This document shows, in pieces, positions 1 to 11,962 of a stretch of 64,000 bases of DNA. A program made the translations under genes and the position numbers. Source of the stretch: Epiperipatus broadwayi (lineage: Eukaryota; Onychophora; Udeonychophora; Euonychophora; Peripatidae); the NCBI GenBank assembly GCA_028023455.1, contig JAQFVV010000027.1:8863845-8927844 (forward strand), read 5' to 3'. The first letter of the stretch is position 1. Each line of letters starts with the position of its first letter. The notes under the pieces are model-generated. The model was given only the letters and a program-made list of their open reading frames with translations. It made no database searches and had not been told where the DNA came from.

Positions 1-483
1 AATCAGTTGGGTTACATAGCACACAACAATATAGTGTGCATGCACATATATATAAAGGAAAAGTAGAAATAAACACAGACAAAAATTGTAATAGAAATTT
101 TCTACATTCACTGAAATAAAAATAATAAATAAAGGGTTAAATAACTCTGGATTTAAAATAATATTTTATTATAAAATTAAATATTTAAAAAAAGGTCTGA
201 TAAATAAAAATTAATATTTTTATTCTGATTTTGAAAATTTAAAAATAAACATGTTTTCTGGTAATTATAAAAATGTCTATTTTTGAAATCTTTTAATTAA
301 TTGGTATCAAAGTAAAAACATATATATATAGATCACACTTTTAATCAAATTCCAAAGGATTAAAGTTAATTGAAAACAGTTGCTATGCTTTTATCACATG
401 ACACAACCAAGATTATAAAAAGGACTGATAAAAAATATCAGTCAGTTTGGCTTTAATTTTCTGAGAAGTGATTAGTAAAAGAC
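1..483. other. AT-rich non-coding DNA
   Basis: I see only A/T-dominated sequence with short homopolymers and no reading frame, repeat boundary or motif I can name. Confidence 0.6.
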
Positions 484-486
484 CTA

Positions 487-620
487 ATTGCAGAGCTAGC
501 TGCAAAGTTGGTTAAAGTATTTTATGAAGAGTTCGTAACTGCAGCAGAGAATTGCAACAGTAAAGCTAGCTGCAGAGATGGCTAATAGAATTATATAGAG
601 AACTGCCATGAGGATGTAAG
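487..620 (+). repeat. Imperfect direct duplication, about 65 bp per unit
   Basis: Two adjacent blocks share an ordered set of words: attgca, then agctagctgcaga or a near variant, then a ggttaa/ggctaa word, then gaactgc or gtaactgc. The second block starts near 551. The copies have diverged noticeably. The downstream 81-bp duplication may belong to the same repeat-rich tract. I cannot assign a family. Confidence 0.4.
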
Positions 621-760
621 AATCCATGGAAGTAGTTGTTCTTCAGTTCAACAGTGGAGTTTAAATTCACATGGAAATAAATGACCCACTTATTTGTGTT
701 GAAATTCCTTAAAAGTGTTCTGGAAAACAGCTTGCTGATCTGAAGCTTACCAAATCCAAA

Positions 761-922
761 TCTAAGTGGAACCAACTGCAGAAGGGAGAAAGCCAATCAT
801 ACCTGGATTATATACTTTAACCTGATGATGACAATTGCAAGTCTAAGTGGAACCAACTGCAGAAGGGAGAAAGCCAATCATACCTGAATTATATACTTTT
901 ACCTGATAATGACAACTGCCTG
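761..922 (+). repeat. Tandem duplication, 81-bp period, two copies
   Basis: The unit beginning tctaagtggaaccaactg at 761 recurs at 842 with only a few substitutions. The high identity against a degenerate background suggests a fairly recent duplication. One frame gives a short gag-like run of residues (KWNQLQKGESQSYL) in both copies, but stop codons surround it and I do not call a gene. Confidence 0.85.
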
Positions 923-2714
923 GATTGATCAAAAAACCAGCTTGCCCAACTAACTGAATAAAATTGTAGTTATATGTATGCTGCTGTGTCTATATGCAGA
1001 GAAGCACAGATAAACTTGTATACAAAAGTGAGTTGTTTTTAAATAATTCATTTGGAAAACATTTTAAATCTATACTTTTAAGTTTATAGACATTTATAAT
1101 TAGTTAAGGGGTAACATGACAAAAAGTTTTCTAACCTCTCAAAAATTGACTATATTTTTTTTTAAGAAAAAAAAAAGAGAACTTATAAACTGAAACTAAT
1201 TTTAAATTATATCTATATTTTGTTTACACACATGTATATGTATGAAATTTATGCATATTTTCCAAAGAAATTAATTATGAAAATATAATATTATTGCTGT
1301 TAAGTTAAAATATGATTTAAATGCCAGCGTGCTCACACACATATATGTAAATTTTAATCATTTTTGTCATTATTGAATATCAATTAAAAGATATTAATTG
1401 TATATTATAATTCACGTGTCTGTGCGCATATATGTAAACCATAATAATAACATAAATTGTGCATTGTAATTTTGTAAATCATAAAGGTCATAAATTTTTT
1501 TTATTGTATGTGAATCAAAAATTGTAGAATTATATTCTAAGACCTTAATATCATTTTTTTATCGTTATTAATAAATAGGTATTCAATTGTTAAAAATTAT
1601 TTCCATCATCTCTTGGTCACATACAGTAATAGAGCTTATATTCCTCGAGCTAGATTTGAGCACGGAATGAATATATGAATGGGGATGTGTATTTAGTGCT
1701 TTTGGGCATCCAGAGTTGATAAATCATTATCTTGGTTGGCACAAAAAAGAACTCTTTAAAGCCCATGTAAAGAGTCTCATGGAAAATTTAAGTTCATCGT
1801 TGGCCAGTACATTAATGGTACTTGAGTAGCCAGAGCTTTGATGATCATCAGCATGTTTTAAATATCCCAGCATTATTGTTTATATTTTCTAGTTATGTAT
1901 TCTGATGGATTCATACTTAGTTTGTGCCTCTAAATTAATGGTTAAACAATTGCCCCAAGCTGGCAAAGGCTCAATAGTTAGCCTGGTCTACAGAAGACCC
2001 ATTTCCGATCCAGTCACAAAGTTGACTGTTGATTTATATTTTTTATTGTTCAAATCCAGCCACAAGATGGATTGTTGATTTTATTATATTTTATTGTGAA
2101 TCATTCATGATGATGAATGGTATTTTGAGTAATACTCATACTTACTTAGACTGATTTTTGCTTTTTGATAATACTGGTTCGTATATGATTGATGTATAGT
2201 TATCATAGTTGCTCTAAGAAGTGACTAGCTGATCTCTCAGAGATCTCTTGATCTCATGCTCTCCTTAACTATATCTTACTTATATATAATTTGTATTAAT
2301 TTTGTATTTACTGGGGTTAATGATCATTTGCCATCACCCAGTTCAAACTCTTTTTCGATACCCCTATCTCATTACAATATATAGATAATAATTTGCTCAA
2401 GAGGTCAAATCATGTTTAAATATTAATCACAATTATGAACATAAAAGTTCCATTCAAGTGATCAAATTAAAATTAAAAATTTTCTTTAAGTTCATCAATT
2501 AGGGAACTGATAGTCTTTTTTAAATTCCAGATTTTCAAATACAATAATGCAAAAAAAATAAAAATAAAAGGCGGGTGGGGGGCATTTTAAAACTGAATCT
2601 TATGAAGACATTATTTGCAGTTAAAATAGAATTATTATTAGTGACTGATGAGTGCACATGACTATTGTTTAATTCTATCAGAAATTATGTAAAATGTAGT
2701 TTAACTGAAATATC
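923..2714. other. Non-coding, no gene seen
   Basis: This is AT-rich sequence with homopolymer runs. The only structure I can support is a short imperfect tandem pair, period about 46 bp, at 2007-2098. Its units share ccag, then cacaa, then gttgattt, followed by a T/A-rich tail. No tRNA-like promoter or transposon terminus was recognised. Confidence 0.5.
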
Positions 2715-2722
2715 AACTAGTG

Positions 2723-4172
2723 CAATGGTAGACAAACCATGGTTTCCAATTCCCTGTGGGATCGGGAAACAAATTTTTCAAGTCAGCAAAATTCAAAGAA
2801 ATTTATTTGACCAGAATCAGTGAACAGTAAAATAGCAAATGGATGGTGTCAAAGTTGTGAATCGAGAAAGTTTGACAATGGTAAATGAAAATGTAATAAT
2901 AAAGTAGCAAAATACAATTATAGGTACTAATTGGTACGCCAGGCCAATGGTAGGTTGTTTCTCTGCTAAAAACTCAAAATATGCTTTTACACGGCTCAAT
3001 ATTTCTGTGCTTTTGCAGAGAAACTTACGGCCTATAGAACAGTACTATTCGTATTAGCCATTGCATGCGTATATGGCGTTGCACACAAATATTACGGCCC
3101 GCTAGTATACTTCGCGGCACTATGCAAATATGCACACTTGTTAATAGATCGCAATCGTATGATGAGAAAGTTTAGGGAATTGAAGTGGCCATAACTGTTG
3201 TAATATGCATTCTAATTAAAGATCTTATCCCCTACCTAACGTATTTGATACTAATAATTGTAAGATCGTCACCGGGCTTCCCTACAAATTTTGTAAAGTG
3301 GAAAAAATTGCAAAGGGCGATGGCCAAACACCTTTTCCCAGAACTCATGCAAAAAGCCACGTAAGTTACGAGACAAATAAAATGTCTGAGGTTGCATGTA
3401 ATTTTGGAAATCATAAACTCGGTTTGATCAATGACGACAAATTATTTGTCAACCCCTCCCCCCAAAAAAAACATTAAAATATGATCAAAACTTTTGACTT
3501 TTTCAACTTTTGTTTTTTTATTTTAAAAAAATATGGCGCTTTTTTTTGGCTATACGGCGATTTTTGTTTCAGCTTTATTTGTATACCACTGATATACTAA
3601 AACTTTTCTTTTTAAAAACAATTTTTATTACCTTTTTTTAAAAATAAAAACAAACCCAAAATAACTTTTGTCTCAGTGACGACAAATTATTTCTCCCCAT
3701 CTCCCACCAAAAAAGTTAAACTAAGATCAAAACTTTTGACTTTTTTAACTTTAGTTTTCTTTTTAAAATACGGCAACTATATGGTAATTTTTGGGGGAAA
3801 AAAAGCACAAATATTTGTAAAATTTTGTATTGGAAATTACAAGAATGTCAAAATATTGGTAAAAAAAGTCATATCAAATGTTAAAATTTTTTTTAAAAAG
3901 GCGGAGAAAATGTAAAATAATTTAAAAATAGTCGGCCCCGGATCGATATAATTGTGTGTTTTTAGCAGAGAAACAATGCCACTAAGCAGTTAGCCATAGT
4001 ACCAAATTATATTATTAAAATTTTACATTCATTTCTAAAAATAATTATATTTTTTCATGAAAACAATTGCCTGTATTAGTACCTAATAAAACATACACCT
4101 TCTATCCATAAGTTGCAACAAAATTTTACACAAAATGGGGGGTCGAAAATAAAAATAGTTTGCGTACCACTG
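2723..4172. mobile_element. Non-autonomous hAT-type DNA transposon
   Basis: The left end reads CAATGGTAGACAAACCAT. The reverse complement of the right end reads CAGTGGTACGCAAACTAT, so the two match at 14 of 18 positions. This resembles the CAGTGGTTC-type termini of hAT elements. The element is flanked on both sides by the identical 8-mer AACTAGTG (2715-2722 and 4173-4180), the target-site duplication length expected for hAT. A second, perfect 19-bp inverted pair lies inside (2955-2973 and 3959-3977, TTGTTTCTCTGCTAAAAAC), with TTGGTAC a little outside each arm. No transposase frame is visible in 1450 bp, so mobility must have depended on an enzyme encoded elsewhere. The interior at 3000-3130 is GC-richer than the surroundings. 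Confidence 0.88.
3430..3775 (+). repeat. Internal direct repeat of the hAT element
   Basis: The motif gacgacaaattattt, followed by a C-rich run and then gatcaaaacttttgac, occurs near 3432 and again near 3678, a spacing of about 246 bp. The downstream T-rich parts also resemble each other. The first copy is followed by tataccactga near 3584, which resembles the element's own 3' terminus, so the duplication may have involved an end. Confidence 0.7.
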
Positions 4173-4180
4173 AACTAGTG

Positions 4181-5312
4181 TTAAAAAAATTTCAAAAAAA
4201 TATAAAAGAATTTAAAAAAACGTAATTTACAATGTAGAAAATTTGAGAGACAATGTATTCATTAAAATAATTAAAAAGCACAGAAATTAAAAGTGTACTA
4301 TCCAGTCTTTTTTCCAAAATAGGATTAAATTTTATTGGTATAAAATGTTTTACAAGGTAAGCATTGATTTACATAGTATAATATGGAGGTCTAAGATGAT
4401 ACACTGTATTTTTGTCCATAGCGTTTCCAAAAATTGATCAACCTGTGACAACTCAATTAGTCCATGAGATGATTAATTATTAAAAATAACTCTAGGTTAC
4501 AATTAGGAATTATTTGTAAAGTCTAGAGTTCAAATATGAATAGTGTTTTAGGAGTACAACATTAAAAACCAATTTGCAGCAGATAAGTTGAGGAATAGGA
4601 AAACACTTGAGATAATATATAATATGGGCTAAGTCAATCTACTTTTCTGTTCTCCAGAATGGCTTCGAATATCCCCAGAAGAGAGCAATTCAGTATACTT
4701 TGGAAGACTTATGGAGAACTAGGAAAAAACTAAGCTTTGAAATGTCTCTTCTGAAAACCATTCTAATCCATCACGAAGAGTCATATGGACAGCAAAGGGC
4801 CAACCCTATCAATAATCACATTGGAAATAATAGTAATAAATAAGGTGAATAACTTGTAAAACATTAGGCTAAACTGCATCTTACTTTGCAATAATACATG
4901 GATAAAATCATTTATAAGAATAACACTAAAAAAACGCTAAAAAATAATGTTATTTCTCCTTTCCTATGAATGAAAAAAATCAATGTCGGAAACATTCCCC
5001 ATAGCACCTCCATATTCAACAGAACTAGGACTTTGGCTCCCAGAGCACCTCCTGATCGCCATACCCTCTCATTCACTCAGCAAAACTGAGTGAAACAAAG
5101 AATTTTCATTAAAAGGCAAAATCATTGTATTAATCTTTTGAAATTTCAATGGCTGCCATATAATTTGCACAACGTTTTTATAAATATTGAAATTATTCTT
5201 ACTTGTGATAACGTGTTGACATAACTTGTATATGAAAAGAGAGCTAAGAAACTCCTCTTTTAAATAGGAATAGTTTTAAAGAAAATTCCATAAACTAAGA
5301 AAAAGGGAACTA
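4181..5312. other. Non-coding, no gene seen
   Basis: AT-rich sequence. The stretch around 4640-5060 has mildly higher GC, but no open frame, splice-flanked exon or transposon end could be supported. Confidence 0.5.
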
Positions 5313-5353
5313 AAAAGGGGAGCCAGTAACAGAGCTAACTGGAGTCCTTGGCT
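5313..5353 (+). repeat. Dispersed repeat, copy 1 (partner at 19752-19794)
   Basis: The words gggagcc, gtaacag, aactggagtcc and ggct occur in the same order and spacing here and at 19752-19794, in the same orientation. This is a short interspersed family of unknown class. No tRNA promoter boxes are recognisable. Confidence 0.55.
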
Positions 5354-5524
5354 ACCTGAAGAGATTATAAAACATTAAATATAAATCTGAGAAAATATAA
5401 AGCAGCATTAAAGCATTTAGATTATATGCTCTGAAACTAACACAATATTTTTAAAGTTGAACTTTTATCAGCCTTCTGGATCGCAACAAAGCTTATATAA
5501 GACTATAAAAACTTTTGGTACTTC

Positions 5525-5671
5525 ACATATTAGACCTGTTGATTGTGTTTGCAATGGCAGAATGCCATACCTTTCTCCAGGAATGGGAGGATGTTTGCAG
5601 CAGAATGCATAGTCGTGATTTTTTAATATGGCATTTTGCAGTCGCAAACATGGGGAGCAGGTCTAATATGT
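5525..5671. mobile_element. MITE with ACATATTAGACCTG termini
   Basis: The left arm (5525-5569) and right arm (5627-5671) are imperfect inverted repeats of about 45 bp. They share ACATATTAGACCTG, then TGTTTGC, then GCA-AATGCCATA. The spacer is about 57 bp and there is no coding capacity. Related ends occur at 41203-41421 and singly at 45608-45625. A TA dinucleotide flanks both sides at a short distance, which would suit a Tc1/mariner-like TA duplication, but the exact boundary is uncertain. Confidence 0.75.
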
Positions 5672-8419
5672 AGGTACGTTTTATCAAGTATTTTAACTAA
5701 TTTTATCTATCATAATAAAATTAGATAAAAGTAAATTGAAATCATTTTAAAATTATTTACAACTATAAATATTTGCATTTTGTTAATGTGAAAACTGAGA
5801 TACTCATAATATTAAAAGAAAGTCAACCAATAGATAACTATAATTGATGACAATTAATTATCAGTTTAATCATACTACTCTGCTGTCATTAGTTAGAGAA
5901 CATACATGCCTAAAATTAGACATGTGCATGTATTTATATAAACAACCCACACAAAAACAAATACTAATTATTTTCTTACCTGTCAATAATCAGCCAAATG
6001 AAAAATCTCATTTAAAGTATCTAAAGTGTTCTTATATGTATATGAAACCTACAAGTAGAGTATTGGTAAGAAATTTTAGCCATCAAAGTTTAATTTACAG
6101 CATCTATTTTTATTAATCTTACAGTAAAAAGATTTATTAGTGAGTTATTTATAACATGGAATTTTAAAAAAGAAATTCATAATATGATATAAGATGTACT
6201 GCTTAGGATATTTTATTAACAATCAACATTCATTATTATATATATTGCTATATTTAACATCTTTCAAGTCTTGTATAGTTTGTTTTGTTGTTCAATGAAT
6301 TTAATAATATATATTAATCTTCTAAATTAATATAATAAAACTGTTGTGGTACAGAATACTTTTCTCTACATGTCTCTCAATAACAATTGTAACTCCTTTC
6401 ACTATATTTTATAAATTCTAAATGCTCTTCAAATAAAAAAAACATCTATTATTTAAAACATATATTTTATTTTTATTATTTAAACAAATTTAATTAATAA
6501 AAATAAATATTTAAATAAATAAAATCTAAAGACATCAAAGTAAACAAAAAAACTTCTGCTACTTTTGCATGTACACTACACTAACATTACATATGCCATA
6601 TTTTAATCATGTATATAAGTGCTTTTAATTATTTTTTATTCAAGTCAATACATTTTTTTCTTAGGAAAGAACTAAGAGGAAAGAAAAAGGTTTAGGTTAA
6701 TAATGAGATGACAAATAAAGAAAAAAAATCAGCCATGAAAAAAATAATAAAAGAAATTAAGATATTACAAAAAAAAAAAATTGTAGAAAATTATTTGTTT
6801 TAAGGGGGGGGGGGGCAGAGTTAAAAGAATGTGGTCAAGATTGAAGATTAATACACTAAATTATAAGTAGATACATTAAAAGGTTAAGAAAAGTCTCTAA
6901 ATAATTTGTAATATATATAATAGCTATTTAGATTAACTGAATAAAAAAAAGGATAGATAAGAATGAATACATTGCAAAAGTTTTGAGTATGGAGAACTAG
7001 AGATATCAATTCAATTAGTAATAGATATGAATGGAAAGAATTATAGATAATTTCTTGATATTTGTATAGGCATGGAGAGTAGCTAGTATATATTTCTTTT
7101 CAACAAAATGTTGAGGATTTTATGATTTGGCTAGAATGTTGATAAGATAAAATGAAGCTTGTGCTAGATATGTTACTAGAAGAAATCACAATAGTTGTAA
7201 TCTTAAACAAGCTAAGAAAATTGTGAAAGAACTTAAAAAAACATATAATATAGGAAATTGGAATGACGTACAATATTTATATAAAGATATATATATAAAA
7301 GGATTAATATTTATTTTAAAATGCATTTGACCAAAAAATTGAATAGTTATTGAATTTTTTTTTTTTAAAAAAAAATTACTTCAATTTTGGCTTCACCGAT
7401 CAAGAAAAAGTTGCTTAACTATTATGGGATTCCAGATTAACTCAAGTTTTTCACACTTTTCTTGCCTGAATCAATTGAAATATTTACATCTGCACAAATA
7501 ATCTGCTCACATTTCTGTTACTCAACTTTATTGTAATTGCAATTCATGTTGTATTATTCTTTCACCTATGCAGCACATTTATGTATTTCTGTTGTGAAGG
7601 ACCATTTTCAAGTTGACTTTTGAGGAAGCAATAAACGAGAGTAGCTCATACATGTTTACTCATGACCAAAAGCATTCATAACTGTTCATATTTTTACAAA
7701 ACACAAATCAGTTTCATGTTTTGTATCTATTAATTGAATTTATGATAGATGTTGAAAAAACAAATTTTGTTATAATACCTTAGAAGATTCCAACTTTTTA
7801 ATCTTGAATCTAAAAACTGTCTGCATTTTAGACAAATGTAAATAATGAACAAATCATTCAAATCACTTTTTGAAAGTAAAAGGATTAACTGGAAAAAGCA
7901 ATTTAGAATTTTTTTCTTTTTTCCCTTATGATAACTTGTTTCATTTGATTCTTCATCATTTAGTTATATGCTCTATAAAACTAGTGTTCATTATAAAGTG
8001 CTGTGCCAATTAATCCCATTACATAGTAAATTGGTATATCATTAAATTTCTGAAGCAATCTTTTTTTATTTTTAAGATAGAAATAACAAATTGTTGTGTT
8101 ATTTTTGAGCTCTCTGGCATGCGATATTAACTGTTAATCATCATAGAAACATTAAATAACAAATGTGAGAAAACCCAACTCCAATTTTGATTATCAATTC
8201 TTCACTTAAAATAAGTTTCATAACATTTTTTTAAAATAATAATATAAAATCCTATTTGAGATATAAAGGTTAACTTATCATATATAAAAGGGAATAATTA
8301 AAGGAAGACCATAACACATTAAACTAGATAAATAAGCACAATACAGATGTAAAATGAAGAAACAATATTAAGAAATGAGAAAGATAAAACAGTCATTAAC
8401 ACTATATTTGAATGGGCCT
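5672..8419. other. Non-coding, AT-rich
   Basis: No gene or clear element. A run of twelve G at 6804-6815 and a T-run/A-run palindrome near 7358-7378 are the only conspicuous local features. A frame of 90 codons at 5844-6116 is low in complexity and resembles no family I know. Confidence 0.5.
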
Positions 8420-8860
8420 AAACAAGTTTCAATCTAAACAATCACTGCTCTATATGCAGAAACTGGAGTTATGCCTGGCAAGGCCAAGCCATGTTTAATC
8501 TGAATAGTCATTAGTCTATATGCAAAAATTAGCTCATGGCTGATAAAACATTTACATGTTTCAATTGCTTTACATGCAGAAACTAATCTTGTGCCTGATG
8601 AGGTCTAAACATGTTCTAATCTGAACAGTTGCTATTCTACATGCAGAAAATACTCATTTAAATAAGCTTAAGCATATTTATCAGAACAATAGCTATTCTT
8701 TAAACACAAAAATTAGACTCAAGACAAGGCTGAAATATATTTTGATTGAACAATCACTCTACACCAAAAATTAGGCTAATATCTGAATAGGCTTAAACAT
8801 TTTCAATCTAATCAATTGCTGCTCTAAATGCAGAATTTAATCTTATAATTAAATAATCTT
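8420..8860 (+). repeat. Degenerate minisatellite, about seven units of 60-66 bp
   Basis: The pattern 'tttcaatct-aacaat..ctgctct-atgcagaaa..ta-tc.tgcctgataaggc-taaaca' recurs about seven times with heavy divergence. Units begin near 8420, 8486, 8548, 8607, 8670, 8735 and 8797. The array abuts, or runs into, the inverted repeat at 8851-9071. No long frame is present. Confidence 0.75.
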
Positions 8861-9071
8861 CAAACGCAAGTCAATCTCCAATAATGTGCTATTTATTAAA
8901 TATTATAAATTTCCATCAGGCACACAATAGACTCAAGCCCTGATTTAAGTATGGTCTGTAAGAGTTGACGTATATAGAATGTACACTCTAAATTTGGGGA
9001 CGAATGTATGGAAATTTATAATATTTAAAAAATAACATAATATCGGAGATTGATTTATGTTTAAATAATTT
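8851..9071. repeat. Inverted repeat (foldback), arms about 65 bp
   Basis: The left arm 8851-8916 and right arm 9008-9071 are reverse complements with scattered mismatches. The innermost part (atattataaatttccat) pairs without a break. The 91-bp loop carries GC-richer single-copy-looking sequence. This could be a MITE or a palindrome left by rearrangement of the adjacent minisatellite. No target duplication was found. Confidence 0.75.
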
Positions 9072-10267
9072 CAAAGTTTTCAGCACTTTATAATAATAAA
9101 TTAAATAGATCTCAACATTTCAATAAGAATAATCTACTTCTGACCAAATTTATTTTGCTAATGTTATTTATGGTTAATAATACTAAATTATTATTTTTTT
9201 ATCCAAAAACATAACATAAATATGGCATCACCAAAAAATAAATTTATTTGATAAGAAAAATGATTTCACATCTAGATTTTGCCATTAAAAATATATATTA
9301 AAACACAACTAAACCACTTACAAAAATTGCTGCTAACCAGTATTGAATAAGCTATGAATGCTGGTTTGATATATGGAATAGCCTTTTTGAAGATAACTGA
9401 TGCGGATTGGGTAATATAAATACCAAATGCACCATCAAAAAAGTATTTTTATTGATTATTATGGGGGGAGGGGGGTCTTAATAATATTAAAATAAACAGA
9501 ATGAAACAGATAATGAGCAAATAAAAGTGGATCACTGAATAGCTTTTGAGATGCAAGTTTAAGGAAAAATAAAAAGTTGAATGAATATAGTTAGAAATAT
9601 CACCATTGCTTATGTGGTATCAATTAAGTTGTAACAAATTATTTTAGGTAATCTATCTTTATTTCTAGTTCTATATTTCAATTACTTATAATTCTACATG
9701 GTTTTTCTTCAGTGAACAGCCTGTGCAGTTTGTCTAACATATTTGTAATTACCACAGGGAATACCAATATCAAATTCCTTTTAATGTGTTTCAATAATTT
9801 TTTTTTTATGTTTTTCTATTCAATTCTTAGTTTTGCAACTATTATATATTTTATTTTGCTTTAATTCACCCTCTTTCTCCAATCAAATAAAATGTATGTC
9901 TATTCACAATTCCATTCTTTACTTTAATAGAAAGCTTTAAGAATCAAGTAATGCATTGGTATTAATATTCTAACTTTACAATTTATCTCTTAAAAATCTT
10001 TTCATTATTTGTTTTAATAATTGTTTCCATCCATATTGTATATCTATTCTTTACAATTCCTTTATATTTCTAGCTTCTAACTTAACTTTCTTAAATTGTT
10101 ATATGTTTCTCTTTTGAAGTCATATTACATACTGAATTTACTTTAACCATCATTATTGTTTGAACTTCATTCATTTATCCAAACCTTGTATTTCTTTTAC
10201 TATATTTATAAATAATTTACATATATTGAAATAAAATTCATGTTATACTTCTCCTTTGAGTAGTAAG
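9072..10267. other. Non-coding, AT-rich
   Basis: The only notable local feature is a split G-run (six G, A, six G) near 9463-9475. No coding signal. Confidence 0.5.
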
Positions 10268-10435
10268 TTACAAATTGCACATTATGCAAAAAAATGATGC
10301 TCAATTTCAAAAAAATTATAAGGCTGAGCACTAAGATAGGCTATGAATATGGAATCTAAAGGTTCCCGAAAGTGCTCAACCGTATAATTTTCTTGAAATT
10401 GAGCTTCACTTATTTGCATAATGTGCAATTTGTAA
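10268..10435. mobile_element. 168-bp foldback MITE-like palindrome
   Basis: Two 64-bp arms (10268-10331 and 10372-10435) starting TTACAAATTGCACATTATGC are near-perfect inverted copies around a 40-bp loop. A transcript across it would form a long hairpin. Size, termini and lack of coding capacity suit a MITE. Flanks do not give a convincing target duplication, so the superfamily is unassigned. Confidence 0.8.
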
Positions 10436-11714
10436 TTTATATGTAGCATATATTAAGAATCTAAGTTTTAAACAAATTTTGGCACTACAAAATGTACAAG
10501 AAAATTTTTTTCTTAACATTCTTCAATTTTCATAAAATGTAATCCACAATTTTGCATTCCCTCATTACTATTATATATATCTGCAGTTTTTTTAATTTCC
10601 TAAAATATATATTAATATATCATAATTTGTTATTGGTAGAAACCTATCTTTCTAGTAACAACTAGTTTTCTAAGTCCTACAGACACAAAATTCATATAAT
10701 TTTGACCTGTATTTTTTTTTAAAATATATATATTGTAACCATCAATCATCAATTAATAAGCATATATACGTAATAAAAAAAAATTATATAAATAAAAATA
10801 TTATTTTCTTAAAACCAACTAGGCTAATGTGAATCTGTAAATCTAAGGAAGGTCACCAAGTATCTCTGAAGATAATAACTAGCAGTATCGACATCAGTTA
10901 AACTAGTCTTAAAATCCACAAGTAAAATATTATTAGATAAATTTAATATTTGCAAAACCAATAAATAGTTACTAATCAGGTCTATGAAATGAATATGGAA
11001 TTCAAATTATGAATTAGGTGATAAATGAATTAGGATGTAGATGACTAAATGGATGATGAAAACAATAATTAAATAATGAAAATGAATGAGTTTAAGAGTG
11101 AGAAGAGAAAGGAAGGGTGTTAGGATAATAAATGATTAAGATGGTGATGGAATAGGAGCCAATGAAGGATGAAGAAAAGAAAGATCCGGATGAAATATGA
11201 GAACAATGTTGATGATGAATAATGAGATCCTTAACTATAAACTAATATTGTATTAAATAACAATAAGATAAAATAAAACAAAGTATGGATTCTAAGCTTG
11301 ACAAAACCAGAATATTTAAAAATAAACTATAAGTTTTAAAAACTAAAAAAGAAATTTACATCTTAAAATTATATAAATTCAATTAAACTGTGAAAATAAA
11401 CATAACTCAAATCAAAGTATAATGAATAGCTTTAGACATAAAAATTACCATAAATTCAAAATTACGACTGTAAGTTAGTAATTTATTTTTCTCAGGATTC
11501 AGATAACTTAAATATTACTATTTTACAAAATATACTTCGGTCAGCAAGAGGGATTTTGCCACTACTCAAATATAACAAAGACAGCTCATAAAACAAAATA
11601 GAATTAATAAAGAATATTTGGCAATCCCAATACCAACAATAATATGAACTTTTAAGTTTTATGAAGTACAAATAAATTCTTAATAAAGCAAGCACAATAA
11701 CTTACAAACTCTCT
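10436..11714. other. Non-coding; purine-skewed tract at 11030-11230
   Basis: From about 11030 to 11230 the plus strand is strongly A/G-biased, with recurring gatga, aatga and gaaga words and very few C residues. It then returns to the usual composition. No gene seen. Confidence 0.5.
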
Positions 11715-11962
11715 TTTATTAAATAACTACGGGCAATATGATCAAGATCAGTGAATGATGTATCTTATTATTCAAATAAACAGGTTATTCCAAAACCAAT
11801 AGATTATTAAAATATTATTTAAAATAAGACATGGGTTTTTTATTAAATAACTACGGGCAATATGATCAAGATCAGTGAATGATGTATCTTATTATTCAAA
11901 TAAACAGGTTATTCCAAAACCAATAGATTATTAAAATATTACTTAAAATAAGACATCGGCTT
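11715..11962 (+). repeat. Tandem duplication, 124-bp period, two copies
   Basis: The block containing aaataactacgggcaatatg (11721) recurs at 11845 and continues through ataagacat with only a couple of differences. Near-identity implies a recent duplication, or an assembly artefact at a repeat. Confidence 0.9.

Noticed and set aside
484-922. Gag-like coding remnant at 0.5-0.9 kb
   Set aside because: Short gag-like wording occurs in both 81-bp units, but there is no zinc knuckle, no pol and no LTR, so the resemblance may be accidental.
2817-2999. Minus-strand 60-codon frame inside the hAT element
   Set aside because: No similarity to hAT transposase blocks; likely chance.
5844-6116. 90-codon frame at 5.8 kb
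   Set aside because: No motif and no gene context; biased residues follow base composition.
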